Source: Chloroflexota bacterium (GTDB lineage Bacteria; Chloroflexota; Dehalococcoidia; Dehalococcoidales; Fen-1064). Taken from it: DNA of 13,659 nt. Every line of letters starts with the position of its first letter. Position 1 is the first letter of the stretch. Location of the stretch: the NCBI GenBank assembly GCA_026389745.1, contig JAPLHG010000115.1, forward strand, positions 1 through 13,659. Reading direction: 5' to 3'. Made by a program: the position numbers and the translations under genes. Below the pieces are notes generated by a model, which worked only from the letters and a program-made list of their open reading frames with translations, ran no database searches and was not told the origin of the DNA. This document shows positions 7,296 through 13,659 of this stretch, one piece after another.

Positions 7296-9032
7296 ATGCG
7301 CCGACTTAGAATTGCAATGGCGCAGATTAACACCACCGTCGGCGATTTTGACGGCAATGTGAAAAAGATTCTGGGAGTGGTTGACACTGCCCGCACTTTA
7401 GGAGCGGATATTGTCACACTCCCGGAGCTCGCTGTTTGTGGCTATCCGCCCGAAGACTTACTTTTCAAACCCCAATTCGTCCAAGCAAATCTCAAATCCC
7501 TACAACAAATCGTAGAAAAATCCAAAGGCATCACAGTAGTAGCTGGCTTCGTTGATGCCGATGGTGATATTTATAATGCTGCCGCCATGATTTCCGATGG
7601 GAAGCTAATTGGCACCTATCACAAAATCTACCTGCCTAACTACGGTGTCTTTGATGAAAACCGCTACTTCCAGGCAGGAAATGAATGCCCCGTGTACATT
7701 ATCAACGGGGTCGGCATCGGCATCAATATCTGCGAAGACATCTGGAATGAGGCCGGACCTGCTACAGTACAGGCATACGCCGGCGCCGAAGTCATAATCA
7801 ATATCAGCGCCTCTCCCTATCATGCAGGCAAGGGCGAGTCGCGAGCAAAAATGATTGCCGCACGTGCTTCTGACAATGTTGCAATCTTCGCCTATAACAA
7901 TCTAGTTGGAGGGCAGGATGAACTCGTCTTCGATGGACACAGTCTGTTGTTTGATGAACATGGCAATCTAATTGCTAGAGGTAAACAGTTTGAGGAAGAC
8001 CTTATTGTCGCTGACATAAATGTAGATTCAGTCTTTCGTGCGCGTCTCCATGACCCGAGATGGCGGGAAGAGAAGCCCTTGCTAGAAGAAACAAGATGGC
8101 ATCGAACCAAAACAATTATCTCGCAAACACCTTCAACTACTCCAAAACCGCCATTAAAACCACGAGAGGTGACTCCTCTTAACATGGTAGCAGAAGTCTA
8201 TCAAGCCCTTGTTTTAGGAACAAGAGATTACATCCGCAAAAACGGCTTTGAGAAGGCAGCCATCGGGCTTTCCGGTGGAGTTGACTCTGCGCTGGTCGCC
8301 ACTATCGCCGTTGATGCATTAGGTAAGGATAATGTGATTGGGATATCTATGCCTTCGCAATTTTCTTCCACCGGCAGTATTACAGACACCAAAACTCTGA
8401 CCCAAAATCTAGGCATTAAATTACTAAACATTCCCATCGAAAAACCGTTCCGGGCTTATCTAGATGCACTCTCTGAAGAATTTGCCGGCCTCAAGTCTGA
8501 TATTACTGAGGAAAACCTCCAGGCACGCGTTAGAGGCAATTTGCTGATGGCACTGTCAAATAAATTCGGTTGGTTAGTGCTGACCACAGGCAATAAAAGC
8601 GAAATGGCAACCGGCTACACAACCCTATACGGCGATATGGCTGGTGGTTTTGCCGTCATCAAAGATGTTCCAAAGACTCTGGTTTACAAACTAGCGAAAT
8701 ACCGCAACACACAAGCCGACTACGAATTGATACCATCTCCAATACTAGAAAAACCACCTTCGGCAGAGTTGAGACCTGACCAGAAAGATATAGATAACCT
8801 ACCACCATACGAAGTTTTAGACCCTATTTTGACTGCCTATGTCGAAGAAGATAAGGCGGTAGACCAAATCATCGCTCTGGGATTTGATAAAGCAACTGTA
8901 CAAAAAACTGCGAAACTTGTCGACCGCAGTGAATACAAACGCCGACAGGCGCCTCCGGGTGTCAAAATAACCAGTCGCGCTTTTGGACGGGATAGAAGAT
9001 TACCAATCACCAATCTTTTCAAAGAATGGTAA
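7296..9032 (+). CDS. nadE: Glutamine-hydrolysing NAD+ synthetase
   Basis: A 578-residue fusion of a nitrilase-type glutaminase (about 1-275) and an ATP pyrophosphatase-type NAD synthetase (about 295-578). It amidates deamido-NAD to NAD+ with ammonia channelled from glutamine. The glutaminase triad is visible as Glu44 (TLPELAVCGY), Lys110 (TYHKIYLPNYG) and Cys146 (INICEDIW). The synthetase P-loop is SGGVDSA (326-332), and TTGNKSEMATGY (430-441) and YGDMAGGFAVIKDV (445-458) are conserved deamido-NAD/ATP contacts. Its length matches the shorter two-domain bacterial form. A strong GGGAGGGG (7284-7291) precedes the ATG. It lies 35 bases after glnA and ends 12 bases from the stop of convergent carB, so it is the last gene of the operon. 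Its place next to glnA suggests coupling of glutamine supply to NAD synthesis. Confidence 0.96.
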   Translation: MRRLRIAMAQINTTVGDFDGNVKKILGVVDTARTLGADIVTLPELAVCGYPPEDLLFKPQFVQANLKSLQQIVEKSKGITVVAGFVDADGDIYNAAAMISDGKLIGTYHKIYLPNYGVFDENRYFQAGNECPVYIINGVGIGINICEDIWNEAGPATVQAYAGAEVIINISASPYHAGKGESRAKMIAARASDNVAIFAYNNLVGGQDELVFDGHSLLFDEHGNLIARGKQFEEDLIVADINVDSVFRARLHDPRWREEKPLLEETRWHRTKTIISQTPSTTPKPPLKPREVTPLNMVAEVYQALVLGTRDYIRKNGFEKAAIGLSGGVDSALVATIAVDALGKDNVIGISMPSQFSSTGSITDTKTLTQNLGIKLLNIPIEKPFRAYLDALSEEFAGLKSDITEENLQARVRGNLLMALSNKFGWLVLTTGNKSEMATGYTTLYGDMAGGFAVIKDVPKTLVYKLAKYRNTQADYELIPSPILEKPPSAELRPDQKDIDNLPPYEVLDPILTAYVEEDKAVDQIIALGFDKATVQKTAKLVDRSEYKRRQAPPGVKITSRAFGRDRRLPITNLFKEW

Positions 9033-9044
9033 CGGCAATTTGCT

Positions 9045-9710
9045 TCATGACTGCCCTCTGTTACGATATTCCGGAAGAGGCTGGACATGAAAATCGTGCT
9101 TACCCCGCGCAAGAATTTCCACTGCCACACGGGCGGTATCCAGCGAGGTGAAACAAGGGATGCGTTTTTCCGTGGCGGCTCTACGGATATAGAAACCATC
9201 CCTCAGCACCATACCACTGCTGGTAATAGTATTGATAATACCATTTATCAGTCCGCCGTTTATGGCATCAATGACATTGGGGTGCCCCTCACTGAGCTTC
9301 TTGGTGATGGTGGTGACTTGTAATTCCATAGCACTTATCATCATAGCCGTACCTTCCGTAGCATAAAGCTTGTAATTAGCAGCGGCAAGGTTACGGATAA
9401 TAGACATAGCCTCCGGTTTGTCCCTATCAGCAATGCTGAGCAAGATTCCTCCCTGCGCCGGCAACATCAGTCCAGCCGCCATCAGAGTCTTTGCCAGTGC
9501 CGCATGAAAGGTATAATCAATCCCCATCACCTCACCGGTGGATTTCATTTCGGGTCCAAGATGAGTATCAACACCAATCAATTTCGACATCGAGAAGACG
9601 GGGGCTTTGATAGCTACCAACCTCCGTCTCTTACAGAGACCAGTTTCATAGCCCTGCTCTTTAAGACTCTGTCCAAGCATCACTTTGACTGCTACTTTGA
9701 CCATCGGCAC
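9045..9710 (-). CDS. carB: CarB C-terminal fragment (after frameshift)
   Basis: This 221-residue frame is the C-terminal fifth of the carbamoyl-phosphate synthase large subunit. It covers the end of the second ATP-grasp half (VPMVKVAVKVMLGQSLKEQG, GPEMKSTGEVMG) and the MGS-like allosteric domain (about 85-221, including GTAMMISA, GHPNVIDAINGG and GIINTITS). In other bacteria these residues continue from EVNPRASRTVPFVSKATG. Here the upstream part is read in another frame, and about eight residues are absent at the join. The GTG (or the ATG two codons on) used as start has no ribosome binding site, so this is probably not an independent gene. It is either a decayed 3' end or the product of an assembly or sequencing error. 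It converges on nadE. Confidence 0.85.
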   Translation of the reverse strand: MPMVKVAVKVMLGQSLKEQGYETGLCKRRRLVAIKAPVFSMSKLIGVDTHLGPEMKSTGEVMGIDYTFHAALAKTLMAAGLMLPAQGGILLSIADRDKPEAMSIIRNLAAANYKLYATEGTAMMISAMELQVTTITKKLSEGHPNVIDAINGGLINGIINTITSSGMVLRDGFYIRRAATEKRIPCFTSLDTARVAVEILARGKHDFHVQPLPEYRNRGQS

Positions 9711-12268
9711 GCCGGTCGACTCGCTCGCGAATTTACTTCCAAGACATAAATGGACGCCTCACCGGTGGGGTGCTCCGGCAAAACCACAAACTGAACATTC
9801 ATCAAGCCCTTGACCTTCAACGCCAATCCAATACGAACCGTGTAATCGATAATAGTATCCGTTTCGGCAGTTGTCAGATTCAGCCCGGGGTAGACTGCCA
9901 TTGAATCGCCACTGTGCACACCCGCCCGCTCAATCTGTTCCATTATCCCGGGTATCAACACAGTTTCACCATCACAAATGGCATCTACCTCCGCCTCCTT
10001 CCCCTGAAGGTATTTATCAATCAAGATCGGGTGTCCGGTGTTTAACTCCACAGCGGCATTCATATAGTGCACCAATTCCGAGGCATTGTAGACAATCTCC
10101 ATTGCCCGTCCGCCCAGGACATAACTGGGACGCACTAACACAGGATAACCAATCGTTTTCGCAACATTAAGTGCTTCTTCAACATTGGTAACTCCGGCAC
10201 CAGGCGGCTGGGGAATACCCAACCGGCTCAAAAAGCCCTCAAAACGCCTTCTATCTTCCGACAGGTCAATCGATTCGGCACTACTGCCCAGTATTGACAT
10301 CCCACTACGAGCAAGAGGGTCAGCGAGATTGATAGCTGTCTGCCCGCCAAACTGGACAATGGACGGTGCTTGGCCATTACCATTTTGCCCGTTCTCGTTT
10401 TCCAGAATGTCCCGCACGCTTTCTTCATCGAGAGCTTCAAAGTAAAGCCGGTCGCTGGTATCAAAGTCAGTGGAGACAGTCTCCGGGTTGGAATTGACCA
10501 TAATGCTTTGGTAGCCCAATTCCCTGAGTGCCATAGAGGAATGAACACTGCAATAGTCGAATTCAATCCCCTGCCCAATACGTATCGGGCCTGAGCCAAT
10601 AACCACTGCCTTTTGTTTTTTAAAAGATTCGGCCTCGTTCTCATATTCGTAGGTGCTGTAAAAGTAAGGAGTGGCGGCATCAAACTCGGCGGCGCAGGTA
10701 TCCACCATCTTGTAAACTGGCCTGATGTTCCACTCGTGCCGCAATTGTCTGACCTGCTCGGCTAACTGGTCTGCCAGCGTGCCAATCATTTCATCGGAGA
10801 AACCCAGTCGCTTTGCCTCACGGAGTAAATCAGGCGTGAGAGATTGTGCGAGTAGCTTTTTCTCCATATCGACAATATTCTGCATTTTGGTCAGAAACCA
10901 AGGGTCAATGTGAGTGCGCTCGGCGATTTTCTCCGGCATCATATTACGCCTCAACGCCGCCATAATCACCCACAGACGTAAATCGGTTGGCTCTAAGGGA
11001 TAGGTATTGATGTCTGCTCCCAGCGTCCACTTACGGTCTTCCCAGAGCAATGATTTCTTACCAAACTCAAGAGAGCGCACCGCCTTTTGCAGAGCAGCTT
11101 CAAAGGTGCGGCCAATCGCCATTACCTCGCCGGTGGCTTTCATCTGGGTACCGAGTAATCGGTCACCGGAAGCAAATTTGTCAAAGGGCCAGCGCGGGAT
11201 TTTAACGACCACATAGTCGAGGGCAGGTTCAAATGCCGCCATTGTTTTTCCCGTAACAGCATTGGGGATTTCGTCCAACCTTTTGCCGACCGCAATCTTA
11301 GAGGCGACGCGAGCAATAGGATAACCGGTGGCTTTGCTTGCCAGCGCTGAGCTACGACTGACTCTGGGATTGACTTCAATGACATAGTAGCATTCGCTCT
11401 TCGGGTCGAGGGCATACTGTACGTTACACCCACCTTCAATACCGAGAGCGCGGATAATTTTCAGACTCGCTGTCCGCAACATCTGGTATTCTTTGTTGGT
11501 GAGGGTCTGGCTGGGTGCCACGACGATGCTATCGCCGGTATGAATACCCATCGGGTCGATATTTTCCATATTGCAGACGGTAATGCAGTTGTCAGCACCA
11601 TCACGCATAACCTCATACTCAATTTCTTTCCAACCAGCCACAGATTCCTCAACCAGAACCTGATGAATGGGACTTGCCGTCAACCCACTATTGAGCACCA
11701 CCTCTAATTCTTCCCAGTTTGTGGCAAAGCCACCACCCGTGCCACCCAGCGTGTAGGCAGGGCGAATAACCACTGGCAGACCGATGCCTCTCGCCACCCG
11801 CCTGCCCTCTTCCATAGTATTGACCGTCTCGCTTCTCGGCACTGGCTCACCGATTTTGATGAGCAGCCGCTTGAAAAGCTCACGGTCTTCGGCATTGCGG
11901 ATGGTCTGGATAGGCGTACCCAACACGCAGACACGGTATTTATCCAGCACACCGGCATCCGCGAGGTCCACCGCAAGGTTGAGTCCAGTCTGTCCGCCGA
12001 GTGTAGGCAATAGTCCGTCAGGATGCTCTCTTTCAATGATGCGGGTCAGTACCTCTACCGTGAGCGGTTCAACATAGACAATATCGGCAATATCTTCATC
12101 GGTCATAATGGTAGCGGGGTTGGAATTGACCAGCACAGAGATGACACCTTCCTCACGCATCGCTTTGCAGGCTTGTGTGCCGGCGTAGTCGAATTCCGCT
12201 GCCTGCCCTATTATGATGGGCCCAGACCCGATGATTAAGACTTTGGATGGTTTAGCATGTGTCGTCAT
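9692..12268 (-). CDS. carB: Carbamoyl-phosphate synthase large subunit, frameshifted near its C-terminal third
   Basis: These 858 residues are the N-terminal four fifths of CarB, which makes carbamoyl phosphate from bicarbonate, ATP and the ammonia delivered by CarA, for pyrimidine and arginine synthesis. Both ATP-grasp halves are recognisable: GSGPIIIGQAAEFDYAGTQA (12-31), the first-half metal site IEVNPRVSR, and the second-half nucleotide motif GSGPIRIGQGIEFDY. The second-half metal site reads EVNSRASR (844-851), with Ser where Pro is usual. After Arg851 the frame runs into seven unrelated residues and a TAG, while the true C-terminus continues at 9710-9045 in another frame. The two pieces sum to normal CarB length apart from about 25 missing bases. 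AAGGA (12275-12279) lies six bases before the ATG. It follows carA after a repeat-filled spacer. Confidence 0.93.
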   Translation of the reverse strand: MTTHAKPSKVLIIGSGPIIIGQAAEFDYAGTQACKAMREEGVISVLVNSNPATIMTDEDIADIVYVEPLTVEVLTRIIEREHPDGLLPTLGGQTGLNLAVDLADAGVLDKYRVCVLGTPIQTIRNAEDRELFKRLLIKIGEPVPRSETVNTMEEGRRVARGIGLPVVIRPAYTLGGTGGGFATNWEELEVVLNSGLTASPIHQVLVEESVAGWKEIEYEVMRDGADNCITVCNMENIDPMGIHTGDSIVVAPSQTLTNKEYQMLRTASLKIIRALGIEGGCNVQYALDPKSECYYVIEVNPRVSRSSALASKATGYPIARVASKIAVGKRLDEIPNAVTGKTMAAFEPALDYVVVKIPRWPFDKFASGDRLLGTQMKATGEVMAIGRTFEAALQKAVRSLEFGKKSLLWEDRKWTLGADINTYPLEPTDLRLWVIMAALRRNMMPEKIAERTHIDPWFLTKMQNIVDMEKKLLAQSLTPDLLREAKRLGFSDEMIGTLADQLAEQVRQLRHEWNIRPVYKMVDTCAAEFDAATPYFYSTYEYENEAESFKKQKAVVIGSGPIRIGQGIEFDYCSVHSSMALRELGYQSIMVNSNPETVSTDFDTSDRLYFEALDEESVRDILENENGQNGNGQAPSIVQFGGQTAINLADPLARSGMSILGSSAESIDLSEDRRRFEGFLSRLGIPQPPGAGVTNVEEALNVAKTIGYPVLVRPSYVLGGRAMEIVYNASELVHYMNAAVELNTGHPILIDKYLQGKEAEVDAICDGETVLIPGIMEQIERAGVHSGDSMAVYPGLNLTTAETDTIIDYTVRIGLALKVKGLMNVQFVVLPEHPTGEASIYVLEVNSRASRPACRWSK
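9705..9722 (-). other. carB: Frameshift/deletion junction in carB
   Basis: Read on the minus strand, the coding sequence goes ...GCG AGT CG, then ACC GGC GTG CCG, in the +2 frame. CarB proteins normally have R-T-V-P-F-V-S-K-A-T-G-V-P here, so eight codons plus one base (25 bases) appear to be missing. The carB span 9045-12268 is 3224 bases, two over a multiple of three, and adding 25 restores the frame. The junction lies at or beside a GTCGAC palindrome (9715-9720). Confidence 0.75.
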
Positions 12269-12307
12269 TCATTATCCTTTTATGTTCCTTGTCTACTTAA
12301 CACTCCG

Positions 12308-12347
12308 TTCCAGCCCGTATCAGGGTCGGGGTAAACTCCAGCTGGAA
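12308..12347. repeat. Small palindromic repeat with TTCCAGC/GCTGGAA arms
   Basis: Arms TTCCAGC (12308-12314) and GCTGGAA (12341-12347) are exact reverse complements flanking a G/C-rich centre (CAGGGTCGGGG). The minus-strand continuation GGATTCCAGCTGGAG resembles the GGATTCCAG-type intergenic palindromes common in many bacterial genomes. Membership of a repeat family is inferred. Confidence 0.5.
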
Positions 12348-12353
12348 TCCAGT

Positions 12354-12363
12354 CCCCCCCCCC
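12354..12363. repeat. C10 homopolymer
   Basis: Ten consecutive C residues lie between the two palindromic repeats, the second C10 in non-coding DNA of this window. Confidence 0.8.
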
Positions 12364-12365
12364 AC

Positions 12366-12518
12366 TGTCTTTGCGAGCCCCGATAAAATCGGGGCGTGAC
12401 AATCTGAAGCCCTCCGTACAAATCACACCATTCGCATACACAGAATTTTTTATCTCTCCTCCGCTTGAGACCAAAGATTCTTTGGATTGCTTCGTCGTTT
12501 TAACTCCTCGCAATGACA
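12366..12518. repeat. MITE/REP-like element with terminal inverted repeats
   Basis: The left end TGTCTTTGCGAG (12366-12377) and right end CTCGCAATGACA (12507-12518) are reverse complements at 11 of 12 positions and bound a 153-base segment. Inside are an 8-bp hairpin, GCCCCGAT-AAA-ATCGGGGC (12377-12395), and a 6-bp hairpin, CCAAAG-ATT-CTTTGG (12471-12485). Next to the latter is ATTGCTTCGTCG, which mirrors GTGACAATCT on the left side. TCATTGCGAG and GAAGCAATC words of this type recur as dispersed intergenic palindromes in many genomes. No transposase is present, so any mobility would be non-autonomous. Confidence 0.65.
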
Positions 12519-12524
12519 TTTGAA

Positions 12525-13619
12525 CTAAGATTTTTCTCCTCTTATCATTTCAATAAACCTGTCGAACAGGTAGCGGTTATCCATAGGACCCGGGGAGTCT
12601 TCGGAGTGGTATTGGATGCAGAAGATGGGCAGTTCTTTGTGTTTCAGCCCTTCCACCGTGCCGTCGTTCAGATTTATGTGGGTCACTTCCAGCCCGTCTT
12701 TCAAGGTATCGGGGTCAACAGCATAACCATGGTTTTGTGCGGTGATATGGACACGCCCGGTAGCAAACTCCCTCACCGGGTGATTGCTACCGCGATGTCC
12801 GAACTTGAGCTTAAAAGTCTTTGCACCAAAGGCACGCCCAATCAACTGATTCCCCAAGCAGATACCCATAATGGGTTTCTTACCCGCCAGCTTTCTAACT
12901 GTATCCACCGCATAATCCAGCAGTTCGGGGTCGCCGGGACCGGGTGAGAGCAAAATGCCATCGGGGTCAAATCTCAAAATCTCTTCTGCCGATGTCATAC
13001 AGGACACGACCGTTACCCGACATTCCCGCGCTTGCAGTAACCGCAGAATGTTATATTTCAGACCGCAGTCATAGGCAACTATATGATATTGAGCTTCAAT
13101 CGTTCTATCCTTTTCCCACTCGTAAGACTTTTTAGTGCTGACTTCCCTCACAAAATCAATTGAGCCGTAGTCGGGCTGTTTCTTTAATTCTGCCAGCGCC
13201 TGCTCCGGAGCCATATTTGACGTAATAACCCCCATCATTACTCCCGCCGAGCGCAGTTTACGAGTGATGGCTCTTGTATCCACACCATAAAGTCCGGGGA
13301 TATTGCTATCTGCTAAATATTCATGGATGTTTTTACCACTGAGATAGTGATTGGGTTCCAAACACTCCTCTCTGACCACAAAGCCTCTGACCTGAATTCT
13401 GGCCGATTCGGTATCCTGTTCATTAATGCCATAGTTACCAATGAGCGGATAAGTCGGCACCACAATCTGCCCGGCGTAGGAGGGGTCGGTAAGCATCTCC
13501 TGATAGCCCGTCATACTGGTATTGAAAACCACTTCACCAAAGGCATCGGCTTCTGTACCGAAGGAAAACCCTTCATAGACTGAGCCGTCTGCCAAAATTA
13601 ACCGCGCGCGTTTGTTCAT
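12525..13619 (-). CDS. carA: Carbamoyl-phosphate synthase small (glutaminase) subunit
   Basis: A 364-residue subunit that hydrolyses glutamine and passes ammonia to CarB. Residues 1-150 form the CarA-specific N-terminal domain (DGSVYEGFSFG, EVVFNTSMTGYQEMLTDPSY, GVDTRAITRKLR). Residues 178-364 form a class I glutamine amidotransferase domain with LLSPGPGDP (223-231), nucleophile Cys254 in GICLGNQLIG, and the His338/Glu340 pair in QYHSEDSPGP. The usual motif is YHPEASPGP, so Pro and Ala are replaced, but the catalytic triad is intact. Length is typical. Upstream of the ATG are AGGA (13631-13634, spacing 11) and a stronger AGGAG (13637-13641) set further back. It is the first gene of the minus-strand carA-carB unit. 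Its promoter probably lies beyond the window edge; the 40 bases seen show no attenuator. Confidence 0.96.
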   Translation of the reverse strand: MNKRARLILADGSVYEGFSFGTEADAFGEVVFNTSMTGYQEMLTDPSYAGQIVVPTYPLIGNYGINEQDTESARIQVRGFVVREECLEPNHYLSGKNIHEYLADSNIPGLYGVDTRAITRKLRSAGVMMGVITSNMAPEQALAELKKQPDYGSIDFVREVSTKKSYEWEKDRTIEAQYHIVAYDCGLKYNILRLLQARECRVTVVSCMTSAEEILRFDPDGILLSPGPGDPELLDYAVDTVRKLAGKKPIMGICLGNQLIGRAFGAKTFKLKFGHRGSNHPVREFATGRVHITAQNHGYAVDPDTLKDGLEVTHINLNDGTVEGLKHKELPIFCIQYHSEDSPGPMDNRYLFDRFIEMIRGEKS

Positions 13620-13659
13620 GATTTATCCGATCCTATCTCCTGACTTTTTAGCTAAAGAA

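Larger units (their letters stand above)
12269..12524. other. carA-carB spacer holding palindromic repeats
   Basis: A 256-base gap between two genes that are usually close together or overlapping. It contains, in plus-strand order, the carB ribosome binding site, an inverted repeat (12308-12347), a C10 tract and a larger element with terminal inverted repeats (12366-12518). No gene is supported: the small minus-strand frame here simply translates the repeats. Confidence 0.7.

Noticed and set aside
9045..12268. carB as a naturally split two-gene enzyme, as in some archaea and Aquifex
   Set aside because: Natural splits fall near the middle, between the two synthetase halves. Here the break is near residue 851, inside a conserved ATP-grasp motif, with missing residues and no ribosome binding site for the second part.
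12280..12519. Small minus-strand open frame between carB and carA as a gene
   Set aside because: It is entirely made of the palindromic repeats and C10 tract, has no ribosome binding site of note, and resembles the typical spurious translation of such repeats.
1..13659. CRISPR array, prophage, transposase or toxin-antitoxin genes
   Set aside because: No regularly spaced repeats, integrase or transposase motifs, or small paired regulator/toxin frames were seen on either strand.

Overview
The window looks like a chromosomal stretch from a free-living bacterium with roughly balanced base composition and intact-looking core metabolism. No marker in the window fixes the taxon. Several traits would fit Chloroflexota, perhaps Dehalococcoidia: an orphan GlnR-like OmpR-family regulator beside amtB-glnK-glnA, a short alpha-type glutamine synthetase, a MarR/MMPL pair, and intergenic palindromic repeats containing TTGCGAG and GCTTCGTCG. 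This placement is an inference, not a reading.

Layout. Bases 1-29 are the 3' end of a tRNA, probably tRNA-Pro, followed by a 19-bp perfect hairpin. Bases 116-3137 (minus strand) hold a two-gene unit, marR then an MMPL/RND-type exporter. Its TTGACA/TAATCT promoter and a perfect palindrome over the expected transcription start suggest autorepression. Bases 3214-3536 are non-coding and lead into a plus-strand response regulator with a degenerate phosphorylation pocket. It is followed by amtB, glnK, glnA and nadE, apparently one operon (overlap or gaps of 32-35 bases). Upstream of amtB lies an 11-bp-phased array of GTAAC/GAAAC-like half-sites that resembles the GlnR or PhoB type of direct-repeat operator. 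On the minus strand, convergent with nadE, are carA and carB. They are separated by a 256-base spacer filled with palindromic repeats, and carB is split by a frameshift close to its 3' third.

How the genes fit together. AmtB imports ammonia, GlnK gates AmtB and senses ATP/2-oxoglutarate, and GlnA makes glutamine. NadE (NAD+ synthesis) and CarA/CarB (carbamoyl phosphate for pyrimidines and arginine) then use glutamine as amide donor. The window is therefore a glutamine production and use locus, and the orphan regulator is a good candidate for its nitrogen control protein. The points most worth a second look are the regulator plus the phased operator, the altered GlnK T-loop, the broken carB, and the repeat cluster between carA and carB.
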